A stretch of 31,763 nt of DNA from a virus: positions 1-31,763 of IMG/VR virus record IMGVR_UViG_3300025596_000016; one strand, given 5' to 3'. Position numbers and translations under genes: made by a program. Every line of letters begins with the position of its first letter. The stretch's first letter is position 1. Below the pieces are notes generated by a model, which saw only the letters and a list, made by a program, of their open reading frames with translations, was not told where the DNA came from and did no database searches. Shown one piece after another: positions 15,325 through 22,025 of this stretch.

Positions 15325-17997
15325 TTATATTACGTCGTATGACGAGTCTTCACTTTCAGGTACATAATCACTCTTGTATATACCATCTTCCTTATCTACA
15401 CTAACCGTTGTGCCTTCGCTAGGCTTCCACGGATCCATTACTGATAACATACTCACAGTATCAATAAAGTCGTCATGTTTGCTCTTAAAACCACTCTTAG
15501 AGGCATTACTTAACTCATTGATAATCTCCCTAACTTCTTCACTATCTTTCTGATCTTCTGGAAATCTAATCTTCTTTAACTTGAACTGTGGAAGTATAGT
15601 TTGAAACCTAATCATCTTATTACCATTAGGTCTTATACCAGGTTCACCACTATTCTTATCACTAGCTAGGTTAAAGAATATATTACGTTGTAGCATCAGA
15701 TCTTCAATCCATTTAATGAAGCCACCTTGTTGACCTGACACTTCTATACCTACCTTCTCTGGTTTGTACGTAGTTACAAATCTAAAGACATCATTCATAG
15801 TCTGATCCATCAATTGACGTTTAATCGTACCATCAACCCATAACCAATCACCATTATTAGTATATGCCCATACAGATATAACACTAAAGTCAGCTGCTTG
15901 CTTTTCACTAGTTGCAAAGTCTGTAGTTATATAGAAATTATAGTTAGCTTTGTTATCATCTATGATACTGCTATCATACCATCTAATATCTGAATCCTTG
16001 ACTAAACGATCCTCTTCTGACATAATTCTCAACATAAGCTCCTGATTAAAGTTAGCTGGCATACCTAGGGCTTGAGCCTCTTCATACTCATCTCTTACAT
16101 ACTCATAAGTAAATCTATCTTCCCAACTACCTCTGAAATCTTTCTTCTCTACAGGAAACTCTTCACAGATAGGATACACAGATACTCTCCATGCTCCAGA
16201 CTCAACTGCTTTATATAATGGATCTCTAGCATTAAATGGAGTACCTAACCAGATCATCTTTTGTTTCGTAGGGCTAAGAGCCTTAGAAACGGCCTTGTAT
16301 ACTGTATTCTCTATCGTAGCTATAATAGTGGGCGATTCAGCATCTGTATCAGAAACCAGGTCATCAAGAATAGCCATAGTAGGTCGTTGTCCCATTTCTT
16401 TAGCACCACGAACTCCTGTTTTAGCACCATACCCTTTTACAATAGTAGTATGACCCTTATTATTTTTAAACTCTAATCTAATGTCAGTAAACTTTCTACC
16501 TCCACCTGATTGTCTCTCATACTCATCAGGATCTACATATCCACCATTATCGCCTACACTAATCTTCTTATCTGGAATAAGCTTCTGTAAAAACTCAGAG
16601 TTAGCATATCTAAACTCAACGTTACGTCTAAGATTCTTTACACCATTCTCAATTGAGTCAGTAACGTAAAGTATAAGGTTTGTTTTACCAAATCCAGGTA
16701 TATAACCAAATGCTGCACAGAAAAGTATTAAATACTCTGCAAATACGGTAGTATTATGCGTTACCGTGTACCCATTAGCTATATAGGTATGACTTTCAGA
16801 AGATACTTCTATGCAGTAACCTTTCTTCTTACCGAGAGGCTCTAAACTTACTATGCCTTTAGTCATCTTCTTAGTGGGTTTCCACTTAGATGCCTTTCTA
16901 TTTAGTCTGAAAGGATTTACCTTTATGTTTACTATAGTTCTATACTCAGTCTCGAAGTTTTTATCTGACCTAATGTACTCTTTTACATAACTTATAGCAC
17001 CTAAACTTCTAGCTAAATCCCTTACATCTGTAGCCAGTCTTCTATTGTACGAACTGTAACTACATCCTCCATTTTTAGCTATGTGCCCATCTCCATCCAT
17101 AAGACCTCTAAGTAGTAGGACTCTTTGACCTATACTACCTAACATGTACTCTTTAGGGATGTACTTATTACCACTTCTTAGCTCAGAGTATTCTGAAAAT
17201 ACTTTACTACCTATATATATTTGACCAGCATTACCACCTTCTATACGCATACTATTAATAGAGTATCCAGAGTCTCCTACATACTTACACAACTCTACCA
17301 TATCATCTGCATGACAGCTAATCTGTCCTTTAGGGTAGTAGCCGTTAGCTAAACCTAAACCTAACACATATGGGTCTATTCCTACAGGTTTATACGAAAA
17401 CTCTATAGGAGATACTAGCGGTATCCCAAACCTATAAGAACACTTGGAATCTTTAACACTAGATCTTTTAGATGTAGTAACAAGTCCAGACTCTATAAGC
17501 TCTAGAGTAGTCATAACTTTTTCACTATTACGTTTTACAGTAGGAGTTCTTCTATCTCTCCATACTACATGTTTATGTTCGTCTCCTACTTCCATAGTAG
17601 TACCATCAGTAAGAGTCATTAGGTATGTTTCAGGATACTGAGCCTCTGTCTTATAAGTAACTACAGTAGCTTTCCCATGCCTATCTATTACAGAATCTCC
17701 TACAGATATAGCTCCCATAGTAGTCCATCCACCAGGAGTCAATATAGGACTATTCTCTGTCTCTAGTTTTCCTATACCACGATGACATAAGATCGCACAA
17801 CGCTTATCATTGTTAAATACATTGTCCATCATCTTTAAGTGAACTAGTGGTGTCTCATTCTCTTCTTGTCCATTATTAACCTCTTTAATAAAGTTAACAA
17901 ACATAAGAGCTTCAACTGTAGGCATATAGCCTTTCATTTCATAGTCAGTAAGATTCAGGTGTTGCTCGACTGGAAGTTTTAGGTACTTAGTAGCCAT
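15325..17997 (-). CDS. terL: Terminase large subunit (T7-type), interrupted by an intein
   Basis: An 890-aa precursor; the mature enzyme would be 552 aa (residues 1-77 joined to 416-890). It packages DNA into the prohead as ATPase and nuclease. Walker A is CHRGIGK plus TT, resembling the FRGIGKS of T7 gp19, and is split by the intein between Lys77 and Thr416. Walker B is MAILDDL followed by VSDTDAES; the coupling motif is IWLGTPFNARDP. The RNase H-like nuclease motifs are YITTDFA (Asp), KVGIEVSG (Glu) and HDDFIDTVSML (Asp). All appear intact. The putative small terminase gene lies upstream, past a 55-aa gene that overlaps this start. The only weak point is the ribosome site (GGGT before the ATG). 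Confidence 0.92.
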   Translation of the reverse strand: MATKYLKLPVEQHLNLTDYEMKGYMPTVEALMFVNFIKEVNNGQEENETPLVHLKMMDNVFNNDKRCAILCHRGIGKLETENSPILTPGGWTTMGAISVGDSVIDRHGKATVVTYKTEAQYPETYLMTLTDGTTMEVGDEHKHVVWRDRRTPTVKRNSEKVMTTLELIESGLVTTSKRSSVKDSKCSYRFGIPLVSPIEFSYKPVGIDPYVLGLGLANGYYPKGQISCHADDMVELCKYVGDSGYSINSMRIEGGNAGQIYIGSKVFSEYSELRSGNKYIPKEYMLGSIGQRVLLLRGLMDGDGHIAKNGGCSYSSYNRRLATDVRDLARSLGAISYVKEYIRSDKNFETEYRTIVNIKVNPFRLNRKASKWKPTKKMTKGIVSLEPLGKKKGYCIEVSSESHTYIANGYTVTHNTTVFAEYLILFCAAFGYIPGFGKTNLILYVTDSIENGVKNLRRNVEFRYANSEFLQKLIPDKKISVGDNGGYVDPDEYERQSGGGRKFTDIRLEFKNNKGHTTIVKGYGAKTGVRGAKEMGQRPTMAILDDLVSDTDAESPTIIATIENTVYKAVSKALSPTKQKMIWLGTPFNARDPLYKAVESGAWRVSVYPICEEFPVEKKDFRGSWEDRFTYEYVRDEYEEAQALGMPANFNQELMLRIMSEEDRLVKDSDIRWYDSSIIDDNKANYNFYITTDFATSEKQAADFSVISVWAYTNNGDWLWVDGTIKRQLMDQTMNDVFRFVTTYKPEKVGIEVSGQQGGFIKWIEDLMLQRNIFFNLASDKNSGEPGIRPNGNKMIRFQTILPQFKLKKIRFPEDQKDSEEVREIINELSNASKSGFKSKHDDFIDTVSMLSVMDPWKPSEGTTVSVDKEDGIYKSDYVPESEDSSYDVI
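16753..17766 (-). other. Intein with LAGLIDADG endonuclease inside TerL, class 3-like
   Basis: 338 residues (precursor 78-415). The N-terminal Hint block is LETENSPILTPGGW followed by ISVGDSV; the C-terminal block is GYCIEVSSESHTYIANG then YTVTHN and Thr as +1 residue. Position 1 is Leu, not Cys or Ser, so normal class 1 chemistry is not possible. Instead Cys318 sits at block F position 4, Thr336 at block G position 5, and Trp69 follows the block B His64 (in GDEHKHVVW, where the usual Thr is Gly). This is the W/C/T set of class 3 inteins. Two LAGLIDADG motifs occur: VLGLGLANG (134-142), where the catalytic Asp is Asn141, and LRGLMDGDG (219-227) with Asp226. Terminal Asn338 and His337 are present for excision. 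Confidence 0.85.
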
Positions 17998-18154
17998 TGT
18001 CGATACCCATTAGTCTTCTAGCTAGAGCTCTAACGTTTCTAGGCGTACTTGTATCTTTAGAGGCTACATCTAGTGCTTTACTTAGTCTATCAACATAACT
18101 GCCTCTATCAGGTTTAACAACTACCTTCTTATAAGGAATTCTTTGCTTACTCAT
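17987..18154 (-). CDS. Small basic protein between small and large terminase (55 aa)
   Basis: The ATG at 18152-18154 overlaps the end of the putative small terminase gene by 8 bases, and the TAA at 17987-17989 overlaps the start of terL by 11 bases. The frame reads MSKQRIPYKKVVVKPDRGSY, then VDRLSKALDVASKD, and ends RALARRLMGIDNGY. It is rich in Lys and Arg with a helical second half. Double overlap in a packaging operon argues that it is real. It could be a DNA-binding packaging accessory, but I do not recognise a family. Confidence 0.65.
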   Translation of the reverse strand: MSKQRIPYKKVVVKPDRGSYVDRLSKALDVASKDTSTPRNVRALARRLMGIDNGY

Positions 18155-18839
18155 CTAGTTCAGCCTCTATAACTTCTTCAGGTCTTTTAATAGAAGCATT
18201 AGTTACTGCTTTTAAATCTACACCATCTCCAATCATAGCTAGTTGTTTATCTGCAAATGCTCTCATAGCTTGTTCATAATCATCTACAACACTTCCAGTG
18301 TCTATAGTCATATCTATCTCTATTTTAGCTGCTTCAGGTGCTTTGGTGTTAGCCATTACAGCTGTTAGTGCACTTACTTTTGCTACTTCCGATCTACCAT
18401 TTAAACCTATTCTCATAAGTTCATTTAAAGCTTCTTGATGCATAGGAGCATTTAGTACATGACTAGGAACAATAGTTTGTTCAAATATCTGTACAACTAA
18501 CTTATTCTTCTTATACATAGATACATAAGGGGCAATACTATTACGATCTTCACCTTCATTTATAAGTCTCTGGTATCTTTCAGGGAATGTAATAGCATAA
18601 GCATCTATATCATTATGACCTATTAAACAGTATGATACAAATCTAACTGCATTCATATAATCTGTTATTTTGAATCTACCTGATTTTAATACACCTATGT
18701 AAGATAGTACATTATCTTTGAATCCACCTAGTAACTTAGGATCATCATTCCATCCATTTAACTGATCTACTAAATCTTGAGTAATCATACCTCTTGATTT
18801 CTTAGGTGCTACATCTTTTAGCACATCTAGTGTTAACAT
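18147..18839 (-). CDS. Putative terminase small subunit (230 aa)
   Basis: A mostly helical 230-aa protein placed just upstream of terL, the usual place of the small terminase subunit that recognises DNA for packaging. The N-terminal half (LVDQLNGWNDDPKLLGGF, VLSYIGVLKSGRFKITDYMN) and the block AYAITFPERYQRL resemble marine podovirus proteins I recall as small terminases. The C-terminal third is acidic (KRPEEVIEAELDE), as in many TerS tails that bind TerL. AAAGGA precedes the ATG and an extended -10 promoter lies 19 bases upstream. The function is inferred from position and general form; no classic helix-turn-helix is obvious. Confidence 0.6.
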   Translation of the reverse strand: MLTLDVLKDVAPKKSRGMITQDLVDQLNGWNDDPKLLGGFKDNVLSYIGVLKSGRFKITDYMNAVRFVSYCLIGHNDIDAYAITFPERYQRLINEGEDRNSIAPYVSMYKKNKLVVQIFEQTIVPSHVLNAPMHQEALNELMRIGLNGRSEVAKVSALTAVMANTKAPEAAKIEIDMTIDTGSVVDDYEQAMRAFADKQLAMIGDGVDLKAVTNASIKRPEEVIEAELDE

Positions 18840-18857
18840 ATTATATCCTTTTGAAGT

Positions 18858-18866
18858 ATTATACCA
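18858..18866 (-). promoter_or_regulatory. Extended -10 promoter TGGTATAAT for the packaging genes
   Basis: On the minus strand it reads TTTATGGTATAATACTTC, directly before the putative small terminase gene. It shares TATGGTATAAT with sites at 8111 and 15080. The leader would be only about a dozen bases, enough for the AAAGGA site. Confidence 0.65.
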
Positions 18867-18936
18867 TAAAAAGTGGGTTAGTATATAAGATCTGTATAAG
18901 TATATAGCTAATATGAGGGGTATTTAGGTATTATAT

Positions 18937-18948
18937 GAACAAATGTTC
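18937..18948. promoter_or_regulatory. Dyad GAAC-N4-GTTC (possible operator)
   Basis: GAACAAATGTTC is a perfect GAAC/GTTC dyad with a 4-base spacer, just upstream of a possible plus-strand -35 (TTGACA at 18952). The layout is that of a repressor site; GAAC-N4-GTTC is also the core of Gram-positive LexA boxes, but there is no evidence for LexA here. Confidence 0.3.
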
Positions 18949-18951
18949 TTA

Positions 18952-18981
18952 TTGACATTTATTATGTTATTTGGGTATTAT
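18952..18981 (+). promoter_or_regulatory. Possible plus-strand promoter TTGACA-N18-TATTAT
   Basis: TTGACA at 18952-18957 and TATTAT at 18976-18981 are 18 bases apart. A transcript would run through the G+C-rich structured stretch at 19025-19080 and then antisense to the minus-strand genes. No plus-strand gene follows closely, so the product, if any, would be a non-coding or antisense RNA. A+T-rich sequence gives such matches by chance. Confidence 0.3.
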
Positions 18982-19024
18982 ATCTTTATATATAACTTGG
19001 ATTGCGGTTTTGTATGCTACATTA

Positions 19025-19080
19025 GGGGGTAAGCCAGAATGGCGAAGGGGTCGCCCCTGTTGAATGGCGGACAGAGCCTA
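19025..19080. other. G+C-rich structured non-coding element beside the small terminase gene
   Basis: In an A+T-rich 269-base gene-free stretch (18840-19108) this segment stands out. It holds GCCA-GAA-TGGC (19033-19043) and two hairpins that exclude each other: GGCGA-AGGGG-TCGCC (19041-19055) and AGGGG-TCG-CCCCT (19046-19058). GAATGGCG is directly repeated at 19037 and 19062. No open frame fits. It could be a packaging (cos or pac) site, since it lies next to the terminase genes, or a switching RNA leader. I do not recognise a known RNA family. The rest of the gap shows only A+T-rich sequence and the sites listed separately. Confidence 0.45.
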
Positions 19081-19108
19081 GACAAAACTCTAACAAATCT
19101 ATATCAAA

Positions 19109-19282
19109 TCATCTATAATAACCTGAATAAAGTATCGGATCTGGATTAGTATCTATAAAACCATCGTCATCACTATTATAATCTCTGTGAATACTAATCC
19201 ACTCGGCATCAGTGTAAAAACACCTAGAGAGGAGAGGTTCATATCCGATCTTCCTTTTTAATAAGTGGACACTCTTCTTCAT
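19109..19282 (-). CDS. Small protein of unknown function (57 aa)
   Basis: A 57-codon frame from the ATG at 19280-19282 to TGA at 19109-19111. It overlaps the end of the T5orf172-like gene by 44 bases in another frame. The non-overlapping part reads like coding sequence: SRCFYTDAEWISIHRDYNSD followed by an acidic stretch (DDGFIDTNPDPILYSGYYR). There is no strong ribosome site, so translation may be coupled to the upstream gene. Function unknown. Confidence 0.5.
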   Translation of the reverse strand: MKKSVHLLKRKIGYEPLLSRCFYTDAEWISIHRDYNSDDDGFIDTNPDPILYSGYYR

Positions 19283-19631
19283 ATATAGCTAGTAAATCAT
19301 CTAGTGGTATATCAAAGAACTCAGTACTTCCATCAAAGCCAGTCTTAAACTTATAATTAAATTCTTCCAATCTAGTGTGAACAGTCTTCTCTCTCTGATA
19401 ATAATTCGGTAAGTTTCTAAATCTAACTAGTGAACACTCAGGGACATACCTTCTACCCATAAAAAATGATCTACTAATCTGTAACATCCTATCTATGGGC
19501 TTATTAATAGTAACTCCAACCTTATACAAAGTCTTATACCCATCACCTTTCCTAAACCTAAACTCCATCACATAAACATATCCACACTCAACACCATCAT
19601 ATTTATCAGCCATAGCTTGTAATAAACTCAT
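19239..19631 (-). CDS. T5orf172/MUG113-type GIY-YIG-like protein
   Basis: A 130-aa protein matching the short GIY-YIG relative called T5orf172: GYVYVMEF (residues 17-24), LYKVGVT (35-41), an Arg at 48, Glu81 and His85 in REKTVHTRLEE, and EFFDIP at 104-109. These are the positions kept in the family, so the nuclease-like fold is likely intact, though whether it cuts DNA is not shown for most members. AAGGGAAC precedes the ATG, and a TGATATAAT extended -10 lies 20 bases upstream. It is the second gene of the minus arm and may be a homing-type or host-takeover nuclease. Confidence 0.75.
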   Translation of the reverse strand: MSLLQAMADKYDGVECGYVYVMEFRFRKGDGYKTLYKVGVTINKPIDRMLQISRSFFMGRRYVPECSLVRFRNLPNYYQREKTVHTRLEEFNYKFKTGFDGSTEFFDIPLDDLLAIYEEECPLIKKEDRI

Positions 19632-19650
19632 CTAGTTCCCTTTTTTGCAT

Positions 19651-19659
19651 ATTATATCA
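19651..19659 (-). promoter_or_regulatory. Extended -10 promoter TGATATAAT
   Basis: On the minus strand it reads TTATGATATAATATGC, 20 bases before the ATG at 19631. It is the same TGnTATAAT class as the sites at 8111, 15080 and 18858 but with GAT in place of GGT. Confidence 0.55.
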
Positions 19660-19680
19660 TAAGACAGATAGATCACCTCC

Positions 19681-19875
19681 CTATGGCGGAACGGTATCTA
19701 AATACTCTTCGTCCCAATCTAGCTCAGACGTATCTATAACATCTAATTCCCAACCCATTTGCCCGGCTACAGCTATCATACTAAAGATAATTGTATCTAG
19801 TGTATCATCATTGTCTCCATACTCTTCGCACAAATCGCTGATTTCGTTCATATACTCTGTTAAATTCAAGCCCAT
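19681..19875 (-). CDS. Small acidic protein (64 aa)
   Basis: A 64-aa frame from ATG at 19873-19875 with AAGGGG upstream. It is strongly acidic, with YGDNDDTLD in the first half and SELDWDEEYLD at the end. No membrane segment or known motif. It is the first gene of the minus arm, next to the divergent control region, which is where small anti-host or DNA-mimic proteins are often found; that role is only a guess. Confidence 0.65.
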   Translation of the reverse strand: MGLNLTEYMNEISDLCEEYGDNDDTLDTIIFSMIAVAGQMGWELDVIDTSELDWDEEYLDTVPP

Positions 19876-20122
19876 TTCGGAACCCCTTATATATAGTATA
19901 GAGTTATTGTATCTAAAAAGCTTTTAAAACTCTAATAATAATTTCTTAAAGTTTTCTTAAATTGGTTTTTGAAAATTATTATTTTTTAGTCTCAGTTCAG
20001 TAATAGTGAGTAAGCACACTAGAAGTAAAGTACCCCCCGCACTCATCCAGCCAAAGGATGTTATGCATATATTCACCACTGTATCTGTCCGATACACGTA
20101 TCACATCTTAAAGGATCACACA
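19876..20122. promoter_or_regulatory. Divergent control region between the two genome arms
   Basis: This 247-base stretch separates the first minus gene from the first plus gene. It is very A+T-rich in the middle (19920-19990) and holds AAAAGCTTTT (a palindrome near 19916), TATACT on the minus strand toward 19875, and several A/T boxes on the plus strand but no single clear plus promoter. A perfect hairpin TGTATC-TGTCC-GATACA lies at 20080-20096 in what should be the leader of the first plus gene. A frame open from GTG at 20006 through this region lacks a ribosome site and I do not treat it as coding. Confidence 0.55.
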
Positions 20123-20518
20123 ATGACAAACACAATCACAAACCTAATCAACAACGCAGCAGAATCAACATCAGTAGTAGCACCAACGAGAGTAACACGC
20201 AACCCAATGAAGAAACTGTTCAGTACATCTAAGGGTATCATCAACTCTACACTAACAGTAGTGGATGAAACAGTAGTAATTTTCGATGACATCGTATCTA
20301 CAGTACCAACTATGATACAAGGGGGTAAAGAAGTAGTGACACTAACAGGTACATTAGTAACAACAGTATCTAAGAGAGTCATATTCACAGAGAAAGAGAT
20401 GGAATTATACGATAACCTTACACCTGCACAACGTAAGACGTTTAGACCTGAGTTAGTTAAGAAACTAGGTAACGATATAGTGAATGCACTTGAAGATGCA
20501 TTCAAAGAAGAAGCTTAA
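20123..20518 (+). CDS. First gene of the plus arm, unknown (131 aa)
   Basis: The ATG at 20123 follows AAAGGA with good spacing; an upstream GTG at 20006 in the same frame lacks a site. The protein is rich in Thr, Val and Ser (INSTLTVVDETVVIFDDIVS), with a polar helical C-terminus containing YDNLTPAQRKTFRPELVKKL. No signal peptide or clear membrane helix. As the first gene after the divergent region it is a candidate early host-takeover protein. I do not recognise it. Confidence 0.65.
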   Translation: MTNTITNLINNAAESTSVVAPTRVTRNPMKKLFSTSKGIINSTLTVVDETVVIFDDIVSTVPTMIQGGKEVVTLTGTLVTTVSKRVIFTEKEMELYDNLTPAQRKTFRPELVKKLGNDIVNALEDAFKEEA

Positions 20519-20533
20519 AAGGTCCTTATACAC

Positions 20534-20563
20534 TATACGTACAGAGTAACGTCTGTATGTATA
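20534..20563. promoter_or_regulatory. 12-bp inverted repeat (hairpin or operator)
   Basis: TATACGTACAGA and TCTGTATGTATA pair over 12 positions with a single G-T pair and a 6-base loop (GTAACG). It lies between the first and second plus genes. It has no T run, so it is not a classic terminator; it could be an RNase III processing hairpin in the mRNA or a repressor site. Confidence 0.6.
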
Positions 20564-20590
20564 TTAATCAGTGCAATAGTGCCAATCTGT

Positions 20591-20603
20591 ACCTCTAAGA
20601 GGT
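20591..20603 (+). promoter_or_regulatory. Short hairpin ACCTC-TAA-GAGGT before the second plus gene
   Basis: A perfect 5-bp stem with 3-base loop, 28 bases before the ATG at 20631. With the larger inverted repeat upstream it makes a structured 110-base leader. Confidence 0.4.
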
Positions 20604-20630
20604 CTACTTAAATACCTAAAAGGATATACC

Positions 20631-21215
20631 ATGTATAAATTAACACCATTTCAATCTATTGACCAAACACAATCAAAAGCTAAAGCTAACGCACTAGAGC
20701 AAATAACAATAGAGTTAGCTGAGTATCAAGAAGCACTGACTAAAAGTGTTAGAAGTAGTGACTGGGCTACAGAGGATATTCCTGTGTATATAGACACACC
20801 TGAACCAGTCGCTATATTAGATTACTGGCATACAGAGTTAGAGGATATACTTGCTAGTAAGCCGTACTCAATGCATTGTAACTATGCTGTGTACGCAAAC
20901 TCTACTAACCTACCAATGATAGATATGACAAAAATACTTAACTTTAATAGTATCCTACATGCTACATATGCTAATGGGGAACCTAAGGAGAAGTGTGTAT
21001 TATCTACTGATTCTAGAGTATGGGGCGAGGGTTACATTGACATATTCGTACAGAAGGAGGCTAGGTTCCACTTCTACTCACTAAACGGTAGCATACATAT
21101 AGCCAAGGAGTACAACGCAGTTATTAGTAGCGAAGAGATGGCGATCATCAATCTTATAGACTGGAAAGATGAGCTGGATCATCAATATACTATGCGAAAT
21201 GATTTACCATGTTAG
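20631..21215 (+). CDS. Unknown protein (194 aa)
   Basis: ATG preceded by AAAAGGA. The protein starts with a polar helical part (QTQSKAKANALEQITIELAE) and later has mixed alpha/beta sequence (LDYWHTELEDILASKPYSMH, RFHFYSLNGSIHIAKEYNAV). No membrane segment, signal peptide or known motif. Its end overlaps the start of a 35-aa membrane peptide. Early location suggests a takeover or regulatory role, but nothing in the sequence shows it. Confidence 0.75.
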   Translation: MYKLTPFQSIDQTQSKAKANALEQITIELAEYQEALTKSVRSSDWATEDIPVYIDTPEPVAILDYWHTELEDILASKPYSMHCNYAVYANSTNLPMIDMTKILNFNSILHATYANGEPKEKCVLSTDSRVWGEGYIDIFVQKEARFHFYSLNGSIHIAKEYNAVISSEEMAIINLIDWKDELDHQYTMRNDLPC

Positions 21216-21316
21216 TTTACATCGTACTAATGACCGCGATTCTATACAGTGCCATCTTCGGATGGTATTGGTATGGTATCTGTCAAAGACTAGATCTTTG
21301 CACCATTCGGAGTTAA
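21209..21316 (+). CDS. Small membrane peptide (35 aa)
   Basis: The ATG at 21209 lies inside the last two codons of the previous gene (ATGTTAG) and opens 35 codons. The product begins MLVYIVLMTAILYSAIFGWY, one long hydrophobic helix, followed by a short polar tail ending LDLCTIRS. Coupled start and an immediately following gene argue that it is real. It probably sits in the inner membrane. Confidence 0.55.
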   Translation: MLVYIVLMTAILYSAIFGWYWYGICQRLDLCTIRS

Positions 21317-21318
21317 TC

Positions 21319-21435
21319 ATGACACAGGTTTATATACTATTATACATAATGCAGGAAGGTACTGAAGTTCATACAACAAAAGCAAAAGCTTGGGCTATGG
21401 CTGAGACATTACCAACTATTAGTCCTTGGGGGTGA
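21319..21435 (+). CDS. Small protein (38 aa)
   Basis: The ATG at 21319 follows GGAG at the end of the previous frame. The product begins MTQVYILLYIMQEGTEVHTT and continues KAKAWAMAETL. The phrase LYI..(E/D)GT..H resembles the 25-aa product at 24510 (MLYIAVDGTIHSS), so the two may be related. Function unknown. Confidence 0.5.
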   Translation: MTQVYILLYIMQEGTEVHTTKAKAWAMAETLPTISPWG

Positions 21436-21475
21436 TAAAATGTACACAGAAGTAATAAAAAAAGGAGGTTCTATA

Positions 21476-21658
21476 ATGGAAGAGTTTACAATACTTGGGA
21501 CAACGTTCCAAGCACACAGACAAGCCCAGAACCAACAAGGCGCAGTAATAGTACACATAGCAGCATACTTTCAAATGCTAGCACATCGTATCGGTTACTT
21601 TCCAGCTAAGGATGAGATGAGAGATAGATGTCATATCTTCATCAATATTAAACAATAG
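21476..21658 (+). CDS. Small protein of unknown function (60 aa)
   Basis: The ATG at 21476 follows AAAGGAGGT, the best ribosome site in the window. An in-frame ATG at 21440 would add 12 residues. The protein reads MEEFTILGTTFQAHRQAQNQ, then a hydrophobic, His-containing stretch (AVIVHIAAYFQMLAHRIGYF) and a charged end. No recognised motif. The strong site suggests high expression. Confidence 0.65.
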   Translation: MEEFTILGTTFQAHRQAQNQQGAVIVHIAAYFQMLAHRIGYFPAKDEMRDRCHIFINIKQ

Positions 21659-21750
21659 CATGTACACATATCTCAATCTCAGGTTTGTTACAAAAGTAGC
21701 TAGAGATACCTATTATATGCGAATGCAGATAACAATAAAAGGGTAAACAA

Positions 21751-21939
21751 ATGGAATTTACAACAAGAGAGCTGCACTTGATAAAGTGTGCTATAGAGCA
21801 TGCTGTAAAGCAGGTAGATGCAAAAGCTACAAAGATAGATTGGAAGCAAGATGAACCAGAAGAGTCACACAACTGGGAAGCATATGAAACTATCAACAGT
21901 ACTCTCAAAGGGTATAAGAAGTTGCTACTCAAGTTTTAA
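21751..21939 (+). CDS. Small protein of unknown function (62 aa)
   Basis: ATG with AAAGGGT upstream. The protein begins MEFTTRELHLIKCAIEHAVK and is helical and charged, ending LKGYKKLLLKF. The opening resembles phage proteins that start with 'F t..El..i..al.' followed by a helix, and also the start of the 83-aa protein at 26086 (LELDEIQFMKIAIDN). No function recognised. Confidence 0.65.
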   Translation: MEFTTRELHLIKCAIEHAVKQVDAKATKIDWKQDEPEESHNWEAYETINSTLKGYKKLLLKF

Positions 21940-22025
21940 CTACGGCAAGTAAGTAAGTCCAAATCACACCTAGTTGAATAGTCTAACCTGAAACAACATC
22001 TATAATAATCTAAAAGGATTAACAA

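Noticed and set aside
18937-18948. LexA (SOS) box
   Set aside because: The GAAC-N4-GTTC core fits Gram-positive LexA, but the host appears Gram-negative and no LexA gene is present; listed only as a dyad.
20006-20122. Upstream GTG start extending the first plus-arm gene by 39 codons
   Set aside because: No ribosome site before the GTG, while the ATG at 20123 has AAAGGA at good spacing; the extension would also cover a leader hairpin.
21648-21932. Minus-strand frame of 94 codons
   Set aside because: Opposite a plus-strand gene with a good ribosome site, cysteine/serine-rich shadow composition, no start signal.
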